Origin: Candidatus Kuenenia stuttgartensis
Lineage (GTDB): Bacteria > Planctomycetota > Planctomycetia > Pirellulales > UBA1268
Direction: 5' to 3'
Assembly: GCA_945877135.1 (NCBI GenBank)
Contig: CAMCQY010000016.1
Coordinates: 1 to 41,742, forward strand
Length of the DNA: 41,742 nt
Shown: in pieces, positions 6,999 to 15,881 of the stretch
How the letters are laid out: each line of letters begins with the position of its first letter
How positions within the stretch are numbered: position 1 is the stretch's first letter
Made by a program: the position numbers and the translations under genes
Notes under the pieces: generated by a model
The model's database searches: none
The model's input: the letters and a program-made list of their open reading frames with translations, nothing else
What the model was told of the DNA's origin: nothing

Positions 6999-8114
6999 AT
7001 GGCTGACAAGAAGAAAATGACGGTGGCGGAGATTCTGGCAGCCGCGCGGGCCAAAAGCGGCGGTGCCGCCCAGCCCAGCGACCCGGCGACAGAAGCAGCG
7101 GCCGAGCCGGATGCGGCACCGGCGGCTGAGGCCCCGGTTGCGGCCAAGGCGAAGCCGACCCCGAAGCCTGCAGCTGCGAAGGCTGCGGGCGGGGCCCGGC
7201 CCAGCGTGGCCGATATTTTGGCCGCTGCCCGCGCCAAGAAGTCGTCCGATGGAGGCGAAGACGATGGGGCTGTGGCTGCGAAGCGAAAGCCTGCTGCCGC
7301 TGCCGAGAAGGCAAAACCGGCTGCGAAGCCGGCCGCCGCCCCAGCGGCAGCCAAGGCCGTGGCTGCATCGGCGCCGAAAACAGGCGTGCAACGCGATACG
7401 GCGAGCATTCTGGCGGCCGCCCGTGGCGGTGCGAAGCCCGGACCGGTTAGCAAGGCCGAGGCTCCCGAGGTCGCAGCAAAACTGCAGGCTGGTGCCGCCA
7501 AGCCGAAGGCGGCGGCTGCTCCGGCCGAAAAAGCTGTTGTCGTCCGCGCGGCTCCGGCGATGCCGGCTCGCCCCGCCAAGCCTGCTGCCAAAAAGGATGG
7601 CGAAGAAGACCGTCGAGGTTTTCTCGAAATCGCCGTGGGTTCATTCATGGCGATGGGGTTCACGGCGCTGTCGGTGACCGGCGGCCTGTTCACTCTCGGC
7701 CTTGCCCGATACATGTTTCCCAACGTGCTCGCCGAACCTCCGAGCCGTTTCAAAGTGGGCTTCAAGGAGGGCTTCCCGGCCGGCAAGGTGGAGACGAAGT
7801 TCGTCCCGCAGTACGGCGTCTGGGTCGTGAATGGTGAGTTTCAAGGGCAGCAGCAAATCTACGCCCTCAAGACCGTCTGTACCCATCTGGGCTGCACGCC
7901 CAACTGGCTGGAGGCGGAGCAGAAATTCAAATGTCCCTGCCACGGGAGCGGCTTTTACAAGGACGGAGTCAATTTCGAGGGGCCGGCTCCGCGTCCGCTG
8001 GAGCGGTATGCGATCCGCATCTCGGACGACGGCCAGTTGGAAATCGACAAGAGCAAGGCGTTTCAGGAAGAACTTGGCCAGTGGGCCGATTCCGATTCAT
8101 ACGTCACGGTCTAA
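6999..8114 (+). CDS. qcrA: Rieske [2Fe-2S] protein of a bc-type quinol oxidase complex
   Basis: A protein of 371 residues. The C-terminal Rieske domain has both cluster motifs: CTHLGC (residues 294-299) and CPCHGSG (312-318). Cys294, His296, Cys312 and His315 would bind the 2Fe-2S cluster, and Cys299 and Cys314 would form the stabilising disulfide. A membrane anchor (IAVGSFMAMGFTALSVTGGL) lies around residues 210-230. The first 200 residues are an Ala/Pro/Lys-rich cytoplasmic extension, far longer than in normal Rieske proteins (about 170-200 residues in all), with the motif ILAAAR repeated at about residues 11, 73 and 137. It would take electrons from quinol at the cytochrome b Qo site and pass them to c-type haem. 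First gene of the respiratory block. The ribosome binding site is weak (GAGG). Confidence 0.95.
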   Translation: MADKKKMTVAEILAAARAKSGGAAQPSDPATEAAAEPDAAPAAEAPVAAKAKPTPKPAAAKAAGGARPSVADILAAARAKKSSDGGEDDGAVAAKRKPAAAAEKAKPAAKPAAAPAAAKAVAASAPKTGVQRDTASILAAARGGAKPGPVSKAEAPEVAAKLQAGAAKPKAAAAPAEKAVVVRAAPAMPARPAKPAAKKDGEEDRRGFLEIAVGSFMAMGFTALSVTGGLFTLGLARYMFPNVLAEPPSRFKVGFKEGFPAGKVETKFVPQYGVWVVNGEFQGQQQIYALKTVCTHLGCTPNWLEAEQKFKCPCHGSGFYKDGVNFEGPAPRPLERYAIRISDDGQLEIDKSKAFQEELGQWADSDSYVTV

Positions 8115-8170
8115 CAACTCATTCGGCACACGAGAGAACGGGATAGCAGTCCCCACACAAAGTTCATCCT

Positions 8171-8944
8171 ATGGCCATCGGCGAAACCATCCGCAACTCT
8201 CAGATCTGGAAGAGCATCTTCCGACATCCGATGCCGCTTGACCGGCGGAATCGGATCGTGGTGATGCTGACCAATTTTTTCCTCCACCTCCACCCGGTCT
8301 CGATCAAGAAACAGGGCATCGCCCTCTCGTTCACGTGGTGCATGGGTGGCGTGACGTTCTTCCTGTTCCTGGTGGAAACGGTCACCGGCGTGTTGCTGAT
8401 GTTCTATTACCGGCCCACGCTGGAGTGGGCCTACAACGACATCCTGGCGCTTCGAGACGTGACGAGCCTCGGCATCCTGCGGGAATTGCACCGCTGGGGA
8501 GCTCACGCGATGGTGATCACTACCTGGCTGCATATGTACCGCGTCTTTCTGACCGGGAGTTACAAGCCGCCGCGAGAGTTCAACTGGGTGATCGGCGTGA
8601 TCCTGCTGCTGCTCACGCTGCTCCTCTCCTTCACGGGCTATCTGCTGCCGTGGGATCAGCTCGCCATCTGGGCCATCACCGTCGGTTCAAACATGGCCCG
8701 TGCCACGCCGATCCTGGGGTATGAAGGGCCGGGGCAGCAGTTGCTCACGATCGGCGGGATCGACATGATCACCGACGGCTCCGATGCCCGCTTCGGCCTG
8801 CTCGGTGCCCGGTTCGTCGGTGAAGAAACGCTCAATCGGTTTTATGTGCTGCACTGCATCGCCATTCCTTTGGCGACATCGCTGCTGCTGGCAATCCACT
8901 TCTGGCGCGTGCGAAAGGACGGCGGCATCAGCGGCCCGCTGTAA
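8171..8944 (+). CDS. qcrB: Cytochrome b, N-terminal (b6-type) subunit
   Basis: A protein of 257 residues with four transmembrane helices that carries the two b haems of the quinol-oxidising complex. Haem ligands are His107 and His121 (14 apart) on helix B, and His228 and His243 (15 apart) on helix D. The 15-residue second spacing is the b6 pattern rather than the mitochondrial one. The segment [19 protein letters not shown] followed by FYYRP closely matches the b6 region around its haem-binding Cys, so Cys57 is positioned to bind an extra covalent haem c_i at the Qn site. The fourth-helix half of cytochrome b is encoded separately in the next gene. It sits 56 bases after the Rieske gene, and no strong ribosome binding site is visible. 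Confidence 0.95.
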   Translation: MAIGETIRNSQIWKSIFRHPMPLDRRNRIVVMLTNFFLHLHPVSIKKQGIALSFTWCMGGVTFFLFLVETVTGVLLMFYYRPTLEWAYNDILALRDVTSLGILRELHRWGAHAMVITTWLHMYRVFLTGSYKPPREFNWVIGVILLLLTLLLSFTGYLLPWDQLAIWAITVGSNMARATPILGYEGPGQQLLTIGGIDMITDGSDARFGLLGARFVGEETLNRFYVLHCIAIPLATSLLLAIHFWRVRKDGGISGPL

Positions 8945-8954
8945 GTCGAATCCC

Positions 8955-10280
8955 ATGCACTCAAACGGCTTTTTTCTGAAGGACGTCGCCGGGTTTCTCG
9001 GCGGTTACTACACGTTTATTGCGATCATGAACGGCGTGGCCGCTCTGATCCTCTGGCGGCGAAAGAACCAGCCCGGCTGGGCCATCACCTGGGCAGTCGT
9101 GGCCGGCGTGATGATGGTTCTTGCCAGCCTTGCCCTTTCTGGGTCGGCGTCGCTCGTGCCGTCGCTGCCGCTTTCGGTTCGGATGCTCGTCAATAAATTG
9201 TCCGGTCCTGTGCTCTACACGCTCGGCACCACGGCGTTGTTTACGGTGCTTTTCGTCTTCCGCAAGTTCTTCGTGAAGCCGATGGTGGCCTGGACGGTCC
9301 TCAATGTGGCCCTCGTGATCATGGGGCTGTCGATGGCCGACGAGAATTTCGCCTCGATTGTGATGAAGGCGGACAATGTGCCGATCGTGGGGCTCATCTT
9401 CATGTTGGCATTCTTCACATGGGTGGCCACCAGCCAGGCCGTGGTGAATGACGAGCGGATTGCGCAGGGGCTCCCGCCGATGGAGAAACTCAACGACGAA
9501 AAGGTGCTTGTGTGGCCCGATCTGGTCTACACGGAACTGATCTGCATGGTGGCCGTCTCCGCTTTCCTGCTCGTCTGGGCGATCTTTCTCCAGGCACCAC
9601 TCGAGGAACCTGCCTCGAGTGTCAAGACGCCGAATCCGTCGAAGGCCCCGTGGTACTTCCTGGGTCTGCAGGAGATGCTCGTCTACTTCGATCCCTGGTA
9701 TGCCGGCGTTGTGCTGCCCAGCATGGTCGTCTTCGGCCTGATGGCCATGCCCTACCTCGACTTCAACAAGAAGGGCAACGGCTACTATTCGATCGAGGAG
9801 CGGAAGTTCAGCTACCTCGTCTACCAGTTCGGGTTTTTCGAACTGTGGATCACCCTGATTATCCTCGGCACTTTCCTTCGTGGACCCAACTGGAACTTCT
9901 TCGGACCGTTCGAGTATTGGACTCCCTACAAGGTCGAGGTGCTCAACAACGTGGACCTGCCGCAGATGTTCTGGGTCAATCTGCTCGACCGGCCGCTGCC
10001 GCGGGCGCCGCAGGGCGCCGGCCTTCTCACGCAAGTGGGCACCATCCTGTTACGCGAGGCGCCGGGGCTCGCTCTGCTGGGGGCCTACCTTGTGTTGCTG
10101 CCTCCGCTTCTGGCCGTGACGGTGTTCCGAAAGTTCTTCGCCAAGATGGGTTTCGTGCGCTACATGATCATGTCCAACCTGATGCTTTTGATGCTCACGC
10201 TGCCGCTGAAGATGATCCTGCGCTGGACGCTCAACCTGAGGTACATCGTGAGCATTCCCGAATTCTCGCTGAATTTTTAG
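8955..10280 (+). CDS. Cytochrome b C-terminal (subunit IV-like) protein with extra N-terminal membrane domain
   Basis: A protein of 441 residues. From about residue 184 it matches the C-terminal part of cytochrome b/subunit IV: KVLVWPDLVYTELICM, then FLQAPLEEPA and TPNPSKAPWYFLGLQEML. APWY (residues 231-234) takes the place of the Qo-site PEWY. Further membrane helices follow near residues 250-270, 300-320 and 365-420. The first 170 residues hold about four additional helices not found in subunit IV. The ATG at 8955 is 11 bases after the cytochrome b stop; upstream in-frame sequence overlaps cytochrome b and is not credible. It completes the Qo half of the complex. The extra helices may dock the multihaem protein encoded next (inference). 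Confidence 0.9.
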   Translation: MHSNGFFLKDVAGFLGGYYTFIAIMNGVAALILWRRKNQPGWAITWAVVAGVMMVLASLALSGSASLVPSLPLSVRMLVNKLSGPVLYTLGTTALFTVLFVFRKFFVKPMVAWTVLNVALVIMGLSMADENFASIVMKADNVPIVGLIFMLAFFTWVATSQAVVNDERIAQGLPPMEKLNDEKVLVWPDLVYTELICMVAVSAFLLVWAIFLQAPLEEPASSVKTPNPSKAPWYFLGLQEMLVYFDPWYAGVVLPSMVVFGLMAMPYLDFNKKGNGYYSIEERKFSYLVYQFGFFELWITLIILGTFLRGPNWNFFGPFEYWTPYKVEVLNNVDLPQMFWVNLLDRPLPRAPQGAGLLTQVGTILLREAPGLALLGAYLVLLPPLLAVTVFRKFFAKMGFVRYMIMSNLMLLMLTLPLKMILRWTLNLRYIVSIPEFSLNF

Positions 10281-10340
10281 TGTCCGTCGTTGCTTTGCCC
10301 GCCCGGCGTGGTGTCCTGACAAACTCCTGCTGAACGCCCT

Positions 10341-10380
10341 GCGACTCTGTCGCACCAAATTCTCGCGACTCCGTCGCACC
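10341..10380. repeat. Two short hairpin repeats, period 24
   Basis: GCGACTCTGTCGCACC (10341-10356) is followed by GCGACTCCGTCGCACC (10365-10380), with one mismatch. Each unit has GCGAC/GTCGC arms around a three-base loop. They lie in the 107-base gap just before the multihaem cytochrome gene and immediately upstream of its start codon, where folding could affect translation. Confidence 0.6.
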
Positions 10381-10387
10381 AAAAAAG

Positions 10388-13300
10388 ATGCCTGCAACAG
10401 AACGAACTTGGTGGAATCTCAAGGTGCTGCACGTCGTGTTTGGCGTGACGGCGATCCTGCTTCTACTCGCCACGGTCTTGATGCTGGTCTCGGATCACAA
10501 CCGGCCGTGGAAAAAATACCAGCGGGAGTTCCGGGCTCTGGAGACCTGGTCGGCGGCGGCCCGCGTCGATGAACAGGATTCACGTTCTTTCGAACAAAAG
10601 TCGGAGCAACTCGAGGCGGCGCTCGCCGAGGCCCGCAGGGCCGATCTCGACCCTGCCCTGGCTGAGGCTTTTCTCACGCAGGTCCGTACCGTCCCGGCCG
10701 ATGTCCAGGCTGCCGATCGAGCCACACTCGATCTCGATCAATTGAAGTCGCAGGCCGACGCCACGGAGCGTCTGGTTCTCCGTGGGGATCTGCTCGCCCG
10801 CCTCCGCGACATCACCCAGCGGGCGAAGTTCCGCGAAGACCTGCTGGCCGGCGCCCTCAAACTCCGCAAGGCCGAACTCGACAAGTATCGCGCCGACTAC
10901 GAGCTTGGGGTGTCCGAAGAGGCGTCGCAGGACAAACTGGCGTCGCTGTTGGCCCTCGCCGATGCAAAGCGTGCGGAGGTCGCGACCGCCACGCTCGACT
11001 TTCAGACAGCCAACACCCATCGGAAGTCGCTCGAAGTCACGCTCAAGAAACTCACGGCCGGCGAGGATGCCGCTGCCAAGACGCTCGCCGACCATCGATC
11101 CAAGCTCAACCAGCTTTCGAAGGCGTTGAAGGACAGGGCGCCCAATGCCGGCAAGACGCTTCTCGAACTGCCGGTGCTCGACGCCTTCAACGGACCGTTG
11201 CGGATCGACCAAATCTGGCTGCCGCATCTGACGCTCAACAACAACTTCCGCGAGGTTGCGAGGTTCGACCGGTGCATCACCTGCCACAAGGGCATGGACA
11301 AGTCTGTACCCGGTTCGCCCACCGACCCGGCCTATCGGCAGACGGAAACGGTTACGCTCTCCCTTCCCACGCCGGCCAGCGCACCCGAGAAGCTCTCGGT
11401 CGAAGGCAACGGCAATCAGCAACTTGAGGAGGCGTATGGGTTTCACCTCGCTCCGCAGGGGCTGTTTCATGCCGAGGACCCGATGGTCAGCATGGTGCTG
11501 CCGGAATCCCCAGCTGCGGTCGCAGGGCTTTTGGCTGGCGACGTGATCGTGGACATCAACGGCGGGAAGACGCTCGCCCGTAAGGTGGCAGCGACCGGCT
11601 TTCTGGAAACGCCGCAGTGGGGCAAACCACTCGAAATCACTGTGAACCGCGGCGTACCCCAGCCCTACTCGACGCACCCCAGGCTCGATCTGTTCGTAGG
11701 CTCGACCAGTCCGCATCCGATGCAGACGTTCGGCTGCACGGTCTGCCATCAGGGGCAGGGGAGTGCGACCAGCTTCATGTGGTCGTCTCATACGCCCAAC
11801 ACGCCGAAGCAGGGGCACGAATGGCACGACGAGCATCGCTGGGCCAGCAACCACCACTGGATCTACCCGATGCTGCCGCAGCGGTTCGAAGAGTCGAGCT
11901 GCCTGAAGTGTCACCACCAGGTGGTCGATCTCGAGCCGAGCGAACGGTTCCCTGAGCCACCTGCGCCGAAACTCGTCGAAGGCTATCACCTCATTCGCCA
12001 GTACGGCTGCTACGGCTGCCATGAAATCAACGGCTGGTCGGGCCCGGACAAGCGAATCGGCCCCGACATGCGGCTGGCCCCCAATTACCACGAGGTCGCT
12101 GAAGCGCTCTCCTCCGACGCTGGTCTGGCCTCACTCGGCTCCACCGCCTCGCGCTGGGTGGAAGACGTGCGGTCGAGTCCGGACGGCCGTCAGTCGCGAG
12201 AACTGCTCCGCGACATGATCGAACGTGACGCAGCCGCAGGGGACAACGCAAAGCTGTCGGCCCGAAGCCATCAGCTCGCCTCGTTGCTCAAGGATCCCGA
12301 GACTCCGGGCACGCTGCCCAAGGTTGGCCCATCACTGCGGCACGTTGCCAGCAAGGTCGGCTTCGACTGGCTCTACGCCTGGCTGCGAAACCCGCAGGAC
12401 TTCCGTCCATCCACGAAGATGCCGCGGTTCTTCGGCCTCTGGGAGCATCTCGAGGGCAAGGGGCTTGAGGAATCGATGCGATACGAGCCCCTCGAAATTC
12501 GTTCGATGATCTCCTACCTGGAGCGTTCAAGCCAACCATTTGAATATGTGAAGCCGTATGCCGGGATCACCGCTGCCCCCGATATCGAGCGAGGCAAGAA
12601 GGTGGTGCAGGTGCGTGGCTGCCTGGCCTGCCATCAGCACGCAGACTTCCCCGAGGCGACGAGCACGTACGGCCCCAACCTGTCGCGGATCGGTGCCAAG
12701 GTGGCTTCGAACCCGCGTGGGGCGGCGTGGCTCTACAGCTGGCTCCGCGAGCCGGCCCGCTATCACCCGCGGACGCTGATGCCAAACGTGTTGCTCGAGC
12801 CGGTCACGCTGCCTGATGGCAAAGTAAGTGATCCAGCCTCGGACGCCACGGCGTATCTGCTTCGGTCCACGGAAGACTGGAAGGCCACGGAGATCCCCGC
12901 AGCCGATTCGCTGACCGGTGAAGAACGGAAGGCCCTCGACGAACTCGCCCTGATGTATCTCAAGGACCGCTTCCCGACCGCCCGCGCGCAGGAGGTGCTC
13001 GCCAACGGCCTCGGCGCCGATCAGGCCAAGATTCAGGGCGACGAGCAGATGCTGCTAGGCATGTCCGCTACTGACCGGGAGGCCACGCTGCTTCACTACG
13101 TCGGCAAGAAGACGATCGCGAAACTTGCCTGTGCGTCCTGTCACGACATCCCGGGTTTCGAAGATTCGAAGGCAGCAGGCGCGGCCCTCGCAGACTGGGG
13201 CCGCAAGGATTCGTCAAAGATCGCCTTCGAGCAGGTCTCGCACTTCGTCATGCATCAACTCGCCGACAAGCATGGGCATGGGCACGGCTCCGCAGAGGGT

Positions 13301-14968
13301 CACGCCGCAGGGCACGGTCCAGCCGCTCACTCACCCCCTCACCCTGGGGCTGGCGGTGGCCACACCGACGCTCCGTCGCCGCATCCGGTCCAGCAGGACG
13401 AGCCTTTGGCGCCCGATCTGGCCTACACCACCACCGCCGAGTCGCACCTGTCTCCGAAATCGCTAGACCCGTCGACCGGATTTTTCCTGGAGAAACTTCT
13501 GGCGCATGAGCGCGAGGGCTTTCTCTGGCAGAAGCTCCGCGCCCCGCGGAGCTACGATTACAAAAAGGTCGAGAACAAGAGCTACAACGAACGCTACCGG
13601 ATGCCAAAGTTCCCGTTCAATGACGAGCAGCGGGAGGCGGTGATGACGTTCGTGCTCGGCTTGGTCGCTGAACCGCCTGCACCGCAGTTCATCTACAAGC
13701 CCTCGCCCCGCGAAGAGGCCAGAATCGCCGGACTGAAGGTGGCGGAGCAATACAATTGCGGTGGCTGCCACACGCTGCAGATGGACCGCTGGGATGTTCA
13801 CTACAAGCCGGGCTCGCTCGGCGAGGCGCCTGCCGTCGCCGACTATCCATTCCTGTCGCCTCACTTCACGGAGCAGGATGTCGCCAAGTCGCTCGTAACC
13901 GATCGGCAGGGACGTCGCCATGCCACGCTTTACGGCATGCCAACGCTTGATCCTGTCACTGGTAAACCACAGTTGGTGGACGAGGATGGCATCCCGATCG
14001 AGGAGGGCGATACCGAGGCAACTCCGCATCAGCCTGTCATGCTCTGGCACGATGCGTTGGTTGACGGCGAGCCGCGGCTCGTGGGCAGTCAAAATGTCAG
14101 CCTTCCGGCCGACGCAATCAAGGCGGGAAAGCAGTATCCCGCACGCGGTGGCGATCTGGCCCGGCTCCTCTTCCCGGTGGTGATCGCCGACGAGAAGCAG
14201 ATCAATCCCAACGTCAAACCCGACGATGCCTGGGGCTGGCTGCCGCCCCCGCTGGTCGGGGAGGGGAGGAAGGTGCAGTCCGGCTGGCTGCACAAGTTCC
14301 TGCTCAATCCGCATCCGATCAGGCCGTCGGCGGTCTTGCGGATGCCGAAGTTCAACTTCCACTCCTCGGAGGCCGCGGCACTCGTGAATTACTTCGCGGC
14401 CGTGGACGGTGCGGACTATCCGTATGTGTACGACTCACGGCTCGACGAGAGTTCACTGGCTGCCGTCGAGCAGGCCCACCCCGGCCATCTGGATGGAGCG
14501 ATGAAGATCATCACCAACAACAACTACTGCGTGAAGTGCCACCTGGTGGGAAGCTACTCCCCGCCGGGCAATCCAAAGGCGCTCGCGCCGCAGTTGGAGC
14601 GTGTCCATGAGCGGCTGCGTCCCGACTATGTCCACAACTGGATCGCGAACCCCAAGCGGTATCTCCCCTACACGGGCATGCCGGTCAACATCCCTTTCGA
14701 CAAGCCGGTCAGTCAGGATCTCTACGCCGGCACGAGCGATCAACAGGTCGATGCCCTGACCGACCTGCTGATGCACTACGACACCTTCGCCAAGCAAAAC
14801 CTGTCGCTCGAGGCGTACCTCAAGCAACCGGCCCAGCCAGTCGGCCAGCCCAACGCCAGTCCAACCGGCCAGCCGACCGCACCTGTCCAAGACTCCAAGG
14901 CCTCCCGCGAGGAAAAAGCCTCTCCGGAGAAAATGTCCTCCCGCGGCCCCGGAGTAGCGCTAAACTAA
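10388..14968 (+). CDS. Giant membrane-anchored octahaem cytochrome c with PDZ domain
   Basis: A protein of 1526 residues, the electron-exit arm of the Rieske/cytochrome b complex by position. An N-terminal helix (about residues 13-35) anchors it. Residues 50-260 are charged and probably coiled coil. Eight CxxCH haem motifs begin at residues 296, 450, 505, 541, 745, 915, 1124 and 1381. Between the first and second motifs, residues 357-421 look like a PDZ domain (VSMVLPESPAAVAGLLAGDV followed by IVDINGGK). A His/Gly/Pro-rich stretch at about 960-1000 (HGHGHGSAEGHAAGHG) may bind metal. The C-terminus is a low-complexity Pro/Gln/Lys tail. Several haem segments are separated by mono-haem-like domains with repeated RYxPxTxMP elements, suggesting duplication. 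The start lacks a clear ribosome binding site. Confidence 0.93.
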   Translation: MPATERTWWNLKVLHVVFGVTAILLLLATVLMLVSDHNRPWKKYQREFRALETWSAAARVDEQDSRSFEQKSEQLEAALAEARRADLDPALAEAFLTQVRTVPADVQAADRATLDLDQLKSQADATERLVLRGDLLARLRDITQRAKFREDLLAGALKLRKAELDKYRADYELGVSEEASQDKLASLLALADAKRAEVATATLDFQTANTHRKSLEVTLKKLTAGEDAAAKTLADHRSKLNQLSKALKDRAPNAGKTLLELPVLDAFNGPLRIDQIWLPHLTLNNNFREVARFDRCITCHKGMDKSVPGSPTDPAYRQTETVTLSLPTPASAPEKLSVEGNGNQQLEEAYGFHLAPQGLFHAEDPMVSMVLPESPAAVAGLLAGDVIVDINGGKTLARKVAATGFLETPQWGKPLEITVNRGVPQPYSTHPRLDLFVGSTSPHPMQTFGCTVCHQGQGSATSFMWSSHTPNTPKQGHEWHDEHRWASNHHWIYPMLPQRFEESSCLKCHHQVVDLEPSERFPEPPAPKLVEGYHLIRQYGCYGCHEINGWSGPDKRIGPDMRLAPNYHEVAEALSSDAGLASLGSTASRWVEDVRSSPDGRQSRELLRDMIERDAAAGDNAKLSARSHQLASLLKDPETPGTLPKVGPSLRHVASKVGFDWLYAWLRNPQDFRPSTKMPRFFGLWEHLEGKGLEESMRYEPLEIRSMISYLERSSQPFEYVKPYAGITAAPDIERGKKVVQVRGCLACHQHADFPEATSTYGPNLSRIGAKVASNPRGAAWLYSWLREPARYHPRTLMPNVLLEPVTLPDGKVSDPASDATAYLLRSTEDWKATEIPAADSLTGEERKALDELALMYLKDRFPTARAQEVLANGLGADQAKIQGDEQMLLGMSATDREATLLHYVGKKTIAKLACASCHDIPGFEDSKAAGAALADWGRKDSSKIAFEQVSHFVMHQLADKHGHGHGSAEGHAAGHGPAAHSPPHPGAGGGHTDAPSPHPVQQDEPLAPDLAYTTTAESHLSPKSLDPSTGFFLEKLLAHEREGFLWQKLRAPRSYDYKKVENKSYNERYRMPKFPFNDEQREAVMTFVLGLVAEPPAPQFIYKPSPREEARIAGLKVAEQYNCGGCHTLQMDRWDVHYKPGSLGEAPAVADYPFLSPHFTEQDVAKSLVTDRQGRRHATLYGMPTLDPVTGKPQLVDEDGIPIEEGDTEATPHQPVMLWHDALVDGEPRLVGSQNVSLPADAIKAGKQYPARGGDLARLLFPVVIADEKQINPNVKPDDAWGWLPPPLVGEGRKVQSGWLHKFLLNPHPIRPSAVLRMPKFNFHSSEAAALVNYFAAVDGADYPYVYDSRLDESSLAAVEQAHPGHLDGAMKIITNNNYCVKCHLVGSYSPPGNPKALAPQLERVHERLRPDYVHNWIANPKRYLPYTGMPVNIPFDKPVSQDLYAGTSDQQVDALTDLLMHYDTFAKQNLSLEAYLKQPAQPVGQPNASPTGQPTAPVQDSKASREEKASPEKMSSRGPGVALN

Positions 14969-15077
14969 TATCGATAGGCCGGTCGGTCGTCTGATTTGTC
15001 CGTCCGAGTGTTCACCCCCCCCATTCACGATGCCTCTCACCATCCCCCAGCCACTCGTTGCCCATCCGGAGAAGCCC

Positions 15078-15875
15078 ATGACTGTTACGAAGTTTCTTGC
15101 TGTCGCCAGCCGTTCGTTGATCCTTGCCCTTCCAACGGTCATGGCGACGTGTGGCGTGGCCGGCGCCGAGGAGTGGGGCACGATCAAGGGGCGGTTTCTG
15201 TATGGCGGCGACGTGCCGACTGCGGTCGAGCTCAAGGCTGACAAGGACGTCGAAGTCTGCGGCAAACATAAGCTCGTCAACGAGGAGTTGGCCGTCGGTG
15301 CCGACAAGGGCTTGGCCAATGTCGTCGTGTTCGTTCGCGACAAGGGCGTGAAGGTTCATCCCGATGCCGCTGCCGAGGCGAAGGCCGCCAAGGTCGTGCT
15401 CGACAACAAAGACTGTCGCTTCTCGCCACACGTCGTCGTCGTTCACACCGGCCAGCCGCTGATCATCAAGAATTCCGACACGGTCGGCCACAACAGCAAC
15501 GTGAACACGATCAAAAACCCGCCCTCCAACAGCCTGATCCCCGCCGGCGGCGAGTCGAGCATTCCGTTTGCGAATGAAGAAGCGATCCCGGCGGCGATAA
15601 CCTGCAACATCCACCCATGGATGAAGGCCTGGGTCGTCGTGCGCCCGAATCCCTACGCGGCCGTGTCGGCTGCTGACGGTTCGTTTGAGATCAAGAACGT
15701 TCCCGCCGGCGAGGTTGAACTGCAACTCTGGCACGAGAAGGCCGGTTATATCGGCGAGATCAGCGTTGGCGGCAAGAGTGAGAAAATCGCCAAGGGCCGT
15801 CGGAAGGTGAAGGTCGAGGCAGCCGGTACGAATCTCGGCGACATGGTTCTGGCTCCCGGACTCTTTCAGAAGTGA
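15078..15875 (+). CDS. Secreted blue-copper (cupredoxin) protein
   Basis: A protein of 265 residues. A signal peptide (ILALPTVMATCGVAGA, cleavage before EEWG) exports it. The mature part carries a type 1 copper site: His138 in DTVGHNSNV, then Cys176, His179 and Met182 in CNIHPWM, the C-x2-H-x2-M pattern of plastocyanin-like proteins. After the copper loop comes a short beta domain (AVSAADGSFEIKNVPAGEVE) typical of carboxypeptidase-regulatory-like folds. The start at 15078 follows GGAGAA with a suitable gap; an upstream in-frame start at 15030 only adds non-signal sequence. Placed between the quinol oxidase complex and the dihaem cytochrome/oxidase genes, it is a likely soluble electron shuttle, although a copper-delivery role is possible. 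Paralogue of the next gene. Confidence 0.88.
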   Translation: MTVTKFLAVASRSLILALPTVMATCGVAGAEEWGTIKGRFLYGGDVPTAVELKADKDVEVCGKHKLVNEELAVGADKGLANVVVFVRDKGVKVHPDAAAEAKAAKVVLDNKDCRFSPHVVVVHTGQPLIIKNSDTVGHNSNVNTIKNPPSNSLIPAGGESSIPFANEEAIPAAITCNIHPWMKAWVVVRPNPYAAVSAADGSFEIKNVPAGEVELQLWHEKAGYIGEISVGGKSEKIAKGRRKVKVEAAGTNLGDMVLAPGLFQK

Positions 15876-15881
15876 TCCAAC

